From Polynucleobacter sp. AP-Melu-500A-A1 (GTDB lineage: Bacteria; Pseudomonadota; Gammaproteobacteria; Burkholderiales; Burkholderiaceae), in the NCBI RefSeq assembly GCF_018882125.1, contig NZ_JACVOZ010000003.1, positions 496,001 through 560,000 on the forward strand: a DNA stretch of 64,000 nucleotides. Reading direction: 5' to 3'. A program made the translations under genes and the position numbers. Below, piece after piece: positions 36,242 to 44,119 of the stretch; position 1 is the first letter of the stretch; every line of letters starts with the position of its first letter. The notes beneath the pieces were generated by a model, which was not told the DNA's origin, did no database searches, and was given only the letters and a program-made list of their open reading frames with translations.

Positions 36242-37192
36242 CTATTCCTTTGGTGCTCCAGACATCTTGACGATACCTTCGTAGCGCTTTACTTCTGATT
36301 GGGAGAATTTAGTAAATTCTGCGACAGAGCCACCATCAATTTGCGCGCCAATAGATTGCAAACTTTTTCGGACTTCTGGATCATTGAGCACTTTATTAAA
36401 AGCAGCATTCAGTTTTTCTGTAACGTCTTTTGGAGCACCTGCAGGAAGCATAACGCCATACCAAGCATTAGCCACCATCGGTACACCAGCCTCTTTCATC
36501 GAAGGAACATTTGGCAACTCTGGAATACGCTTATCTGCAGCCACGCCCAATGCCTTTAACTTTCCAGCCTTAATATTATTGAGTGACCCTGTATCGAGCA
36601 TCATATCGATATGACCTGCCATCAGATCTAACGCTGCAGGACCACTACCCTTATAAGGCACATGTCGAACATCTAAACCAGTTACGGTCTTAAATTGAGC
36701 GCCTGCCAAATGCTGAGATGCACCAATCCCCGCTGATCCATATGTAAACTTACCGGGGTTTTGTTTAGCATCATTTACCAAGTCTTTCATGCTATTCCAA
36801 GGCGAGGATGCTGGTATCACCATGATGTTTGGAATAGTGCAAACCAACACCACTGGAGTGAAGTCTTTGATAACATCAAATCCTTGGTTAGAAAATAAAT
36901 GTGGGCCAGCTGCATTAGTAGAGCTTGTAGCCATCAGAATGGAATAGCCATCTGGTTTATCTTGAACAAAGGCTTGTGTACCAATATTGCCACCTGCTCC
37001 ACCCTTGTTTTCTACAAAGACAGAAACACCAAGCTCTTTTGTTAGGGGCTGAACTAAGATACGCGCCACTTGATCAGTAGCCCCACCCGGCGGCCAAGGC
37101 ACTAAAAACTTGATTGATTTATCAGGATAGGCTGCATAGCTCGAAATACTTACGACACTAAACAGGATCACCAGGAATGACTTGAGTTTCAT
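36242..37192 (-). CDS. TctC/Bug periplasmic solute receptor no. 5 (solitary)
   Basis: 316 residues with a short signal peptide (about 1-20). Ligand loop one is LVPWPPGGATDQVAR (tryptophan in place of the usual Phe). DGYSILMATSSTNA, GIGASQHLAG and LPNVPSMKEAGVP are present. It has no enzyme partner on its strand, so its cargo cannot be guessed from context. A hypothetical gene is divergent at 37291. Confidence 0.9.
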   Translation of the reverse strand: MKLKSFLVILFSVVSISSYAAYPDKSIKFLVPWPPGGATDQVARILVQPLTKELGVSVFVENKGGAGGNIGTQAFVQDKPDGYSILMATSSTNAAGPHLFSNQGFDVIKDFTPVVLVCTIPNIMVIPASSPWNSMKDLVNDAKQNPGKFTYGSAGIGASQHLAGAQFKTVTGLDVRHVPYKGSGPAALDLMAGHIDMMLDTGSLNNIKAGKLKALGVAADKRIPELPNVPSMKEAGVPMVANAWYGVMLPAGAPKDVTEKLNAAFNKVLNDPEVRKSLQSIGAQIDGGSVAEFTKFSQSEVKRYEGIVKMSGAPKE

Positions 37193-37290
37193 AAGACACC
37201 TTTATCTCGGGGCTGATTCAACATAATTTCAGGTACAGTTTGATCTATACCAATGCCAATATAGCGCATGCCTACCAAATTGATACCGAA

Positions 37291-37665
37291 ATGCCCAAAG
37301 AGTTAAATCGTAGTGAGTTACTAGAGATTGCTAACTCTACCCCATCAAAAGCCAATTGCTCTAAATGCGAATCCCTTTCGTGCGTAGGCTGGGAAACAGT
37401 ACCAGGCTCATTTGATCTGAACTGTCTCAAGCCCATTGGCACGCTCAGAATAGAAGGTGCTCCAGAATTTTGGGAAGAAGATCACCCAGAAGGCACAAAC
37501 CTATGGTCTGAAAATGCGCCCATATCGATTCAATTTCATCCCTATAACCGCTCAGATGTCTATGAATGTAAAGAATGTGGCAGTAAGTATTTGCGCTACA
37601 CCGAATACGGCGGGTACTATGTAGATGAGCGCATACGGGCCTTAGACCCAAAACTCATTAGCTAA
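37291..37665 (+). CDS. Small protein with paired CxxC motifs (putative zinc ribbon)
   Basis: 124 residues from the ATG at 37291; a TTG-initiated extension of 17 codons is less likely. Cysteine clusters NCSKCESLSC near the start and YECKECGSKYL near the C-terminus would make a split zinc site. The middle (ENAPISIQFHPYNRSD) is acidic and polar. No catalytic motif and no membrane segment. Unrecognised, probably a small metal-binding protein of Burkholderiales. Confidence 0.6.
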   Translation: MPKELNRSELLEIANSTPSKANCSKCESLSCVGWETVPGSFDLNCLKPIGTLRIEGAPEFWEEDHPEGTNLWSENAPISIQFHPYNRSDVYECKECGSKYLRYTEYGGYYVDERIRALDPKLIS

Positions 37666-37698
37666 AAGATTCTGATAAAACGCGATGGAATATCAGCA

Positions 37699-38019
37699 AT
37701 GAAACACTTTAAAACCGCGATCCAATTTTGCTCTTTAGTAGCATTCCTGTATTCATGCTCGATCAATGCGGCACAGATCTATATTACAGACTATGCATCA
37801 GACGCCGATGCAAAAGTCTATGTCACTCAATACCAATCAGATGCCAATTGCATTGTGTATGAAACCGCCTATAAATCAGACAATGATCCAGGTGTCTGGT
37901 TTTTCACAAAATACAAAAGCGATGCTAGGGCAACAATTTATTACACTAAATACAAATCCGATGCCAGCCTCATTGTGTACTTCACCAAATATAAAAGTGA
38001 TGCACGCTGCCGGTACTAG
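37699..38019 (+). CDS. Secreted Y-x-S-D-A repeat protein (DUF6150-like)
   Basis: 106 residues with a signal peptide (about 1-25, ending INA-A). The mature chain is almost wholly six imperfect repeats of 13-16 residues with consensus (V/I)Y.T.YKSDA: YASDADAKVYVT, YQSDANCIVYET, YKSDNDPGVWFF, YKSDARATIYYT, YKSDASLIVYFT, YKSDARCRY. This regular strand-turn pattern fits a small solenoid or knot-like beta fold, as in DUF6150. Two cysteines (in repeats two and six) could close it. Function unknown. Confidence 0.72.
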   Translation: MKHFKTAIQFCSLVAFLYSCSINAAQIYITDYASDADAKVYVTQYQSDANCIVYETAYKSDNDPGVWFFTKYKSDARATIYYTKYKSDASLIVYFTKYKSDARCRY

Positions 38020-38025
38020 TTTTCA

Positions 38026-38979
38026 TTAATCTATCTTGAGATTATTGTCTTTTGCAAACTTTTGCCAGTATCCAATTTCTTGTTTGAAAGATTTTTCAAA
38101 CTTATCTGGCGGAGTAGCAACAATATCAAAACCTTCTTCACCAAATTTTTTACTGAGCTCTGGGCTAGCTAGCGCTTTATTGACAGCCTGATAGATCCTA
38201 TCAATGATCGGCTTTGGTGTTTGTGGGGGAGCGAAAATACCAAACCAGTTATTGATGTCATAACCGGGCAATACCTCGGCAATACTAGGAACGCTTGGTA
38301 AAGCTGACATTCTTTGCCCACTGGATACTGCAATGGGTATGACTTTGCCACTGCGAATAAATTGCATCAAACCAGGTGCAGTGCCGAAAGACATATTAAT
38401 TTGACCGCCCAGTAAATCAGCCAGGGCGCCCCCACTCCCTTTGTAATGGACCATCGTCATCTCCGTGCCGCTAGACTTCTCCAACAACTCAGCAGCCAAG
38501 TGCGAGATCTGCCCCGCACCAGCTGTACCGATAGTAACCTTACCTGGATTAGCTTTTGCATAAGCCAATAACTCCTTTAGGTTTTTGAAGGGAGCAGCAG
38601 GATTGGCAACGAGTAGTTGAGGAGCATTGGCTACTTTAGTGATGGCACTTAAGCTCTGTGTATCAAAAGGTAATTTGAAAAAAGTGGGATTACTAGTAAT
38701 TGCGCTATTGGTAAGTAATAGGGTATGGCCGTCGGGAGCTGCCTTAGCAACCGCATCGGTGCCGATAATGCTTGAAGCACCAGGTTTGTTTTCCACAATG
38801 ACTGAAGCGCCTAATTCATTGCCCATTTTTTCAGCCAGTACACGGCCCAAAGTATCGGACCCTCCCCCTGGAGCAAATGGAATAATCATTTTGATCGTAC
38901 GACTTGGATACTCCGCTGCATAAACGGAGGCCGTAAACTGCATGGCAGCAGCTAGCAAGGAAATGAAAAATAGTCTCAT
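38026..38979 (-). CDS. TctC/Bug periplasmic solute receptor no. 6
   Basis: 317 residues from the ATG at 38979; nine upstream codons are in frame but precede a basic-hydrophobic signal MRLFFISLLAAAM that begins here. Ligand loop IIPFAPGGGSDTLGR, DGHTLLLTNSAI (His for Tyr), GAGQISHLAA and LPSVPSIAEV. Divergent from the SMP-30 lactonase gene (87 bp), which may act on the same compound. Confidence 0.9.
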   Translation of the reverse strand: MRLFFISLLAAAMQFTASVYAAEYPSRTIKMIIPFAPGGGSDTLGRVLAEKMGNELGASVIVENKPGASSIIGTDAVAKAAPDGHTLLLTNSAITSNPTFFKLPFDTQSLSAITKVANAPQLLVANPAAPFKNLKELLAYAKANPGKVTIGTAGAGQISHLAAELLEKSSGTEMTMVHYKGSGGALADLLGGQINMSFGTAPGLMQFIRSGKVIPIAVSSGQRMSALPSVPSIAEVLPGYDINNWFGIFAPPQTPKPIIDRIYQAVNKALASPELSKKFGEEGFDIVATPPDKFEKSFKQEIGYWQKFAKDNNLKID

Positions 38980-39065
38980 ATTGGTCTTGTTACCTTGTTT
39001 AATCATGAACTGACAAGTAAGATCTTTGTTTATCTGACAAACTATAAATTAAAAGTGGAGACAAC

Positions 39066-39983
39066 ATGTTTAAGGCGCCCCCTGAAATAGGCACCGAAGT
39101 ATTTGCTCGCATTCCGGATCAATATCGCAAGTCCGGACAACTTTCGCAAGAGCGCATTTTGGCTGGCAAAGGCAATCTCAAAACCGATAGCTATATCGAA
39201 GGCCCTTCGTTTGATCAAGATGGCAATCTCTATATTGTTGATATCGCCTTTGGATTTATTTATCAAATAGATCCAAAGGGCTCAGTTAAACCCATCGCAG
39301 AATATGATGGAGAGCCGAATGGATTGAAAATTCATCAAGATGGTCGTATTTTTGTAGCAGACCATAAAAATGGATTGATGCTACTGGATCCAAAGTCTGG
39401 AGTAATGCAGCCATTCATTGAGCGCTATAAAACCGAGTCCTTTAAAGGTTTAAATGATTTGGTTTTCTCTAAAAATGGCAGTCTTTACTTTACTGACCAA
39501 GGGCAATCTGGATTACAAGATCCCTCAGGAAGAGTCTTTTGTCTTGATGATGCAGGTAAATTAAACTGCCTACTCAATAATGTTCCCAGCCCCAATGGGA
39601 TTGCACTCAATCCCGCAGAAAACCTACTTTATATAGCTGCGACTCGTGCGAATAGTATTTGGCGGGCAATGCTTTTACCTGATGGCTCCATTACACGTGT
39701 TGGTAACTTTATTCAAATGTCGGGAGGATCAGGTCCTGATGGTCTTGCAGTAGATCAAGAAGGTAATCTATTCGTAGCGCATGCAGGCATCGGTGTAGTC
39801 TGGAAATTTTCCCCACGAGGTGAGCCTCTTCTTCGAATTAATTCTTGCGCTGGTTACATGACTACTAATCTCGCCTTTGGTGGAAAAGATAATCAAGACC
39901 TGTTTATTACTGAATCAGAAACTGGCAGCATTCTACGCGTACGTATGGATACCCCAGGGCTAGCACTTTTCTCCCATCAATAA
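39066..39983 (+). CDS. SMP-30/gluconolactonase-family lactonase
   Basis: 305-residue six-bladed beta-propeller without signal peptide. Motifs: EGPSFDQDGNLYIVDI (metal glutamate in EGP), NDLVFSKNGSLYFTDQG, PNGIALNPAENLLYIAAT (the PNG asparagine is a metal ligand) and GPDGLAVDQEGNLFVAH (catalytic-region aspartate). It hydrolyses sugar or other lactones with a divalent ion. The next gene starts 1 nt after its stop, making a lactonase, dehydrogenase, receptor operon. Confidence 0.87.
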   Translation: MFKAPPEIGTEVFARIPDQYRKSGQLSQERILAGKGNLKTDSYIEGPSFDQDGNLYIVDIAFGFIYQIDPKGSVKPIAEYDGEPNGLKIHQDGRIFVADHKNGLMLLDPKSGVMQPFIERYKTESFKGLNDLVFSKNGSLYFTDQGQSGLQDPSGRVFCLDDAGKLNCLLNNVPSPNGIALNPAENLLYIAATRANSIWRAMLLPDGSITRVGNFIQMSGGSGPDGLAVDQEGNLFVAHAGIGVVWKFSPRGEPLLRINSCAGYMTTNLAFGGKDNQDLFITESETGSILRVRMDTPGLALFSHQ

Positions 39984-39984
39984 C

Positions 39985-41049
39985 ATGACCATATCCAATA
40001 ATTACCTTAAACCAGAAGACCTGATTCGATTTACCCAAGCAGTGTATGAGAGTGAAGGTGTTCCTAAAGATGATGCTTACCTTGCTGCCGACACCTTAGT
40101 TCAATCAGAACTATGGGGGCATTCATCACATGGACTACTGAGACTCTCTTGGTACTACGCCCGCTTGTGTTCTGGTGCGATGAAGCATGTAACCAATTCA
40201 AGTTTAGTCGTTGACTCTAATGCGATTGCGATCTTAGATGGTGGTGATGGCGTTGGCCAAGTTGTTGCAAAACGCGCGGTGGAAGAATCCATCAGAAGAG
40301 CCAAGCAACATAGTGTTGGCATTGTGTCAGTAAAAAACTCAAATCACTTTGGCACCTGTATGTATTTCACCAGGATGGGCGCTAAAGAAGGTTGTATTAC
40401 GATCTTGATGAGTAACGCTGGTCCCAATATGGCGCCTTGGGGTGGACGTCAAAAAAAGATTGGCACCAATCCATGGTCTATTGCAGTACCAGGAGGTAAA
40501 CATGGTGCAGTAGTGATGGATATGGCAAATTCAGGGGTGGCAAGAGGTAAGATTTATCTAGCCCAAAAACGCCGCCAATCGATTCCCAATGATTGGGCTA
40601 TTGATAAAGAGGGTCGCCCTACTACTGACCCTCAGGCTGCAATCGAAGGTTTCATATTGCCCATGGCTGGACATAAAGGCTATGTAATGGGTGTGATGGT
40701 AGACATCCTTTCTGGAGTGTTGTCAGGTGGTGCATTTTTAGATCAAGTGCATGGTCCTTATGACCCCATCAATAAAAGTTCAGCGTGTCATTTGGTGATA
40801 TCACTCAATGTGTCTGCATTTCAACCTCTCGCAGAATTTGAAGGTCGTATCGATGAGTACATTCGCTCACTAAAAGATGTGCCGCTAGCAGAAGGTCATC
40901 AGCAGGTGTACTTTCCTGGAGAGATGGAATCCCAAGCTGATGCTAAAAATAGACGCTTAGGTCTTTTACTACCTGAAGACACCATGCTGAGCCTAAAACA
41001 AGTTGCACTTGAATCCGGGCAAGAAAAACTACTGCCCTTTTCAATCTGA
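39985..41049 (+). CDS. Ldh-family (malate/L-lactate/ureidoglycolate-type) NAD(P)-dependent dehydrogenase
   Basis: 354 residues of the MDH2/LDH2 fold. GHSSHGLLRL near residue 50 carries the active-site histidine and arginine. VKNSNHFGTCMYF, NAGPNMAPWGG and GTNPWSIAVPGG form the cofactor site, and MAGHKGYVMGVMVDILSGVLSG is the C-terminal signature. Oxidises a 2-hydroxy acid or reduces a 2-oxo acid (or imino acid); substrate unknown. It is sandwiched between the lactonase and a TctC receptor, consistent with sugar-acid or hydroxy-acid catabolism. Confidence 0.88.
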   Translation: MTISNNYLKPEDLIRFTQAVYESEGVPKDDAYLAADTLVQSELWGHSSHGLLRLSWYYARLCSGAMKHVTNSSLVVDSNAIAILDGGDGVGQVVAKRAVEESIRRAKQHSVGIVSVKNSNHFGTCMYFTRMGAKEGCITILMSNAGPNMAPWGGRQKKIGTNPWSIAVPGGKHGAVVMDMANSGVARGKIYLAQKRRQSIPNDWAIDKEGRPTTDPQAAIEGFILPMAGHKGYVMGVMVDILSGVLSGGAFLDQVHGPYDPINKSSACHLVISLNVSAFQPLAEFEGRIDEYIRSLKDVPLAEGHQQVYFPGEMESQADAKNRRLGLLLPEDTMLSLKQVALESGQEKLLPFSI

Positions 41050-41064
41050 TTACTGGAGACATTC

Positions 41065-42033
41065 ATGAAAATAATGAAACTTTTATCCTTGGTGGCTTGC
41101 TTAATTTATGCCCACCTAGGCATGGCCCAATCAGCCCCTCCTTGGCCCAATCGCACCGTCAAAATTGTTTCAGGGCTTGGTCCTGGAAGTAGCATGGATC
41201 TGGTGGCAAGATCAATCGCCCCCGCACTATCTGAAATCTGGGGCCAATCTGTGATTGTGGAGAATAAAACCGGCGCTGCAGGCAATGTGGCAGCAGGCTA
41301 TGTAGCTGGGGTTGAAGATGATCACACAATTCTGATTGCGCAAAATGCCATTGCGATCAGCGCGTCCTTTTACCCCAAGCTCTCTTATAACCTTAAGAAA
41401 GATTTGAAGCCAGTCAGTCAAGTGACATCTATGCCACTAGTAGTCATTGTTAACAATAATCTGCCCGTTAAAAATCTCAAAGAATTAATTGAGTATGCGA
41501 AACAAAGGCCCAATGAATTAAACTTTAGTTCTGCAGGTATTGGTAATGCGGATCATATGGCGGGTGAACTCTTAAATGCCCAAGCTGGCATCACTATGAC
41601 CCATGTACCATTTACTAGTGGAGCGCTTGCTCTCAATGCCTTGATCGCTGGTGATGTGCAAATGTATTTACCGGGTCTGCCAGTGAGCCTACCTAATATC
41701 AAGGCAGGTAAAGTCAGAGCGCTAGCAGTCACTACCAACAAGCGCGCGCCTGCATTGCCTGATGTCCCAACCGTTGCAGAAGCTGCCATTCCTGGTTATT
41801 CAATGCCGCTTTGGTATGGCATTTTTGCTAATCAAAGCATGTCAGATGCCCATATGAAGAAGTTATCAAATGATATCAATAAGGCCATTAAGTCACCTGA
41901 TATACAAAATAAGATCGGCTCAAGCGGAATTGATTTGGTAGGTAGCTCGCCTGATGCGTTTAAGACCTTTGTCAATAATGAGACCGATCTCTGGGCCCAA
42001 ACTATTAAAGCTAGAAATCTGAAGCCCGATTAA
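41065..42033 (+). CDS. TctC/Bug periplasmic solute receptor no. 7 (lactonase-dehydrogenase operon)
   Basis: 322 residues, signal about 1-21 (GMA-Q). Loop one is clearly diverged, VSGLGPGSSMDLVAR, lacking the PF.PGG core. Later motifs are retained: GIGNADHMAGELL, LPDVPTVAEAAIPG. GVEDDHTILIAQNAI replaces DGYTLL. The altered first loop predicts a ligand different from that of its neighbours. Third gene of the operon, 15 nt after the dehydrogenase. Confidence 0.9.
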   Translation: MKIMKLLSLVACLIYAHLGMAQSAPPWPNRTVKIVSGLGPGSSMDLVARSIAPALSEIWGQSVIVENKTGAAGNVAAGYVAGVEDDHTILIAQNAIAISASFYPKLSYNLKKDLKPVSQVTSMPLVVIVNNNLPVKNLKELIEYAKQRPNELNFSSAGIGNADHMAGELLNAQAGITMTHVPFTSGALALNALIAGDVQMYLPGLPVSLPNIKAGKVRALAVTTNKRAPALPDVPTVAEAAIPGYSMPLWYGIFANQSMSDAHMKKLSNDINKAIKSPDIQNKIGSSGIDLVGSSPDAFKTFVNNETDLWAQTIKARNLKPD

Positions 42034-42249
42034 GAATGACAATCTGAAGCTTACTCAATCTCATAGAATCATTTTTCCTAGATTCGGCAGCTGAAAACCT
42101 AGATCTAGACAGCCAAGATTGGAAATTCAAAATTCTGTTTAAGGCCACCGCAGAAGATGTATAGTGGAATTTAGGAACGAAGAGTCCATCAGAAACGAGC
42201 CGTAAAACTGTATTTTTGATCTTAAAACTGACTTCAAAGGAGACTTATA

Positions 42250-42648
42250 GTGAAATTCTTGAATTATCTATTTATTGCTGCCGCAATACTGCCGGGCATC
42301 AGCCAAGCGCAATCCACTGCACCTAAAGCAGCCTCTTTTTCTTCAATGGATACTAACAAGGATCAGATTGTTACTAAAGAGGAAGCGCAAAAGGCTGGCA
42401 TGCCTGATGCAGTGTTCAAAAAAATTGATAAAGATGGTAACAACCAAATCACTAGTACTGAGTCAAATGCCTATCGCGCTCAGAATAATTCAATCGATGC
42501 AATCGATAGCGATAAAGATAAGAAAATTAGTAGAGATGAAGCCGTTAAGATGGGGATGACAGCACAAGAATTTAGAATTCTGGATAAAGATAATAGCGGC
42601 TATATCACCCAAAAAGAATGGGATACAGGTGACTGGATTATTTGGTAA
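42250..42648 (+). CDS. Secreted four-EF-hand calcium-binding protein
   Basis: 132 residues with a GTG start behind AAAGGAG and a signal peptide (about 1-20, SQA-Q). Four canonical EF-hand loops: DTNKDQIVTKEE, DKDGNNQITSTE, DSDKDKKISRDE and DKDNSGYITQKE, each with D at 1, 3 or 5 and E at 12. This calmodulin-like count in a small exported bacterial protein points to periplasmic calcium binding. It is flanked by its own terminator. Its role (buffer or sensor) is unknown. Confidence 0.9.
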   Translation: MKFLNYLFIAAAILPGISQAQSTAPKAASFSSMDTNKDQIVTKEEAQKAGMPDAVFKKIDKDGNNQITSTESNAYRAQNNSIDAIDSDKDKKISRDEAVKMGMTAQEFRILDKDNSGYITQKEWDTGDWIIW

Positions 42649-42674
42649 TACCTAGGATCTATTTGAAATCTACG

Positions 42675-42704
42675 AACCCCAACTAGAGATAGCTGGGGTT
42701 TTCT
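42675..42704 (+). terminator. Rho-independent terminator of the EF-hand gene
   Basis: AACCCCAACT/AGCTGGGGTT stem (one mismatch), 6-nt loop, then TTTTC on the plus strand. Confidence 0.75.
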
Positions 42705-42767
42705 ACTTAGCGTCATTCAATTGATAAAGAACGCTTTCTTCCCTATCAAACCCATACATTACGAATA

Positions 42768-43559
42768 ATGATTCCCTATATTACCAACCCACCCGAGACG
42801 ATCCTTCTCATTCGGATGCTAGTCATCTCTACTGGAGTGAGTTTAATTTGCTTATACCTAGTCCAGAAATATTGCACTTGGTTAAGCCTTCGAGATGGCG
42901 GAATATTTGGCACCATTTTTGCCAACACCATGCCTACCCTAGTGGGATTCATATTTGCTTTTGTCACGGTAGCTGCATGGCAAAACCACAACACTGTTAG
43001 CGACAATGTTTCAAAAGAGGCACATGCACTATTTGATCTATACCAAATCCTAGGAGCCTACCCTAGTGAAACCAAAAAAATTGGCCAGGCAGAGATCATT
43101 AGTTATACCCAAGCCGTCATTAATCAAGAATGGCCAAATCTTTCTGACGGAGAAATGGATGTAGAGACTTTTAAAAAGATAGAACGTATCAATGCGCTAT
43201 TTTTGACTCATAAGGCGTCCAACCTAAATGAAGTAGCCATTCATAACGAAGGCTTACGTTTAGTCTCCGTCTATAGAGACTTACGTAGAGGTCGATTTGA
43301 AAACGCTATTTCATTCGTAGGTAATTCCCTGTGGGGAGCACTTGTTTTATCAGCCCTATTTCTCACTCTATTTTCAGTATTCTTCAAAACGAGCAATATA
43401 CGTATCCATGCCGTAATGATGGCACTTGAAGGAGGGGCGCTTGGGGTCATGTTCTTCCTCCTAGTCCTCTACGACAATCCATTCAGTGGGCCTGGGGCGA
43501 TTAAGCCCACTCCATTCCAAAAGACGCTTGATTCTATTGCGATTGTTCGAAAACAGTAA
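42768..43559 (+). CDS. DUF4239 (bestrophin-like) membrane protein
   Basis: 263 residues. Two N-terminal helices (about 10-32 and 48-70, the latter GIFGTIFANTMPTLVGFIFAF) and two C-terminal helices (ALVLSALFLTLFSVFF and LEGGALGVMFFLLVLY) flank a central soluble helical domain with VSKEAHALFDLY. This is the DUF4239 layout, sometimes called bestrophin-like. Function unknown. It ends just before a minus-strand transcription unit read from the other side. Confidence 0.82.
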   Translation: MIPYITNPPETILLIRMLVISTGVSLICLYLVQKYCTWLSLRDGGIFGTIFANTMPTLVGFIFAFVTVAAWQNHNTVSDNVSKEAHALFDLYQILGAYPSETKKIGQAEIISYTQAVINQEWPNLSDGEMDVETFKKIERINALFLTHKASNLNEVAIHNEGLRLVSVYRDLRRGRFENAISFVGNSLWGALVLSALFLTLFSVFFKTSNIRIHAVMMALEGGALGVMFFLLVLYDNPFSGPGAIKPTPFQKTLDSIAIVRKQ

Positions 43560-43580
43560 TGTTATTGAAATCCAAAAAGC

Positions 43581-43606
43581 AAAAAACCTGATGCAAAGAT
43601 CAGGTT
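43581..43606 (-). terminator. Rho-independent terminator on the minus strand
   Basis: Perfect 8-bp stem AACCTGAT/ATCAGGTT (43585-43592 and 43599-43606) with a 6-nt loop. On the minus strand it is followed by UUUU, GC and a second U-run. The plus strand has no U-tract, so it must end a minus-strand transcript coming from about 43.81 kb. Confidence 0.78.
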
Positions 43607-43808
43607 GATTATTTGGTAGACATCTCTGCAGTACTTATCTCTGTAGTTTGGTCTTTGTTTGCCGGTATTCCGCTGGCGGGATCTATCCCTATCTCACCAG
43701 TCAGTCTCTGGCGGTTAACTACGAATTTCTTTTGAGGAGATGGGCATCCGTGACAATTGCCTATTGGTTCTAGCTCCACCTCCTTGGTCAGAACAAGTCC
43801 CGACCAGA
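43581..43808 (-). ncRNA. Candidate structured small RNA (about 230 nt), unrecognised
   Basis: The minus-strand segment is bounded by a near-consensus promoter and a strong terminator. It has several nested hairpins: an 8-bp stem 43735-43742/43777-43784 with an inner 4-bp stem 43743-43746/43758-43761, a GGGAT/ATCCC hairpin at 43678-43689, and possible pairing of the two transcript ends. The outer stem hides a perfect AAGGAGG. An open frame (43609-43779, GTG start, CHGCP motif) also runs to the terminator but has no spaced ribosome site, so RNA function is favoured over protein. It is not obviously 6S, tmRNA, SRP RNA or RNase P RNA by conserved motifs. Confidence 0.5.
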
Positions 43809-43814
43809 AGTAAC

Positions 43815-43843
43815 ACTATATCTGAATGATCTCTAAAAGTCAA
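43815..43843 (-). promoter_or_regulatory. Near-consensus sigma-70 promoter on the minus strand
   Basis: TTGACT (-35, 43838-43843), a 17-nt spacer and TATAGT (-10, 43815-43820) read on the minus strand. The predicted start is near 43808-43811. The only downstream unit is the candidate RNA ending at the 43.58-kb terminator. Confidence 0.65.
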
Positions 43844-44119
43844 GTAATTTACTCAAGTATTTAATCTATTAAATTCAATCACTTAGGAGGTAAGTCATTT
43901 ATAAACTCCTGCTGAGACTGCTCACTGGCTCTCTTTCCATCACTTCCAGTTATTTACTTTGTTGATCCTTAACTTAAGTAAACACTAGCTCACATTCTTT
44001 AATCGAAAATATCGATCAATATTATCAAATCTATTTATTAGACAAATAATAACTTTACCCTGAAAATACCCTCAGTAATCAGTTCGTTATCAACTTATTC
44101 AAACCCCGAAAGGAACAAG
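43844..44119. other. AT-rich leader upstream of ahpC
   Basis: About 275 bp without a convincing reading frame. It is AT-rich, with several short palindromic stretches (AACTTAAGTT-like, ATCGAT), and ends in GAAAGGAACAAG before the ahpC ATG. Being a peroxide-defence leader it could hold an OxyR site, but I could not fit the spaced consensus with confidence. Confidence 0.5.

Noticed and set aside
37780..38019. Regularly spaced DNA repeats that might look like a CRISPR array
   Set aside because: The repeats are coding, imperfect at DNA level and encode the YKSDA peptide repeats; there are no unique spacers of constant length and no cas genes.
43777..43784. CACCTCCT as the 3' end of a 16S rRNA
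   Set aside because: Isolated match of 8 nt, no surrounding rRNA sequence.
43680..43811. 6S RNA, tmRNA, SRP RNA or RNase P RNA at the candidate RNA locus
   Set aside because: I could not match the conserved core motifs of these RNAs, so the locus is left as unrecognised.
43990..44080. OxyR binding site upstream of ahpC
   Set aside because: AT-rich tetranucleotides occur, but the spaced ATAG/CTAT consensus does not fit well enough.
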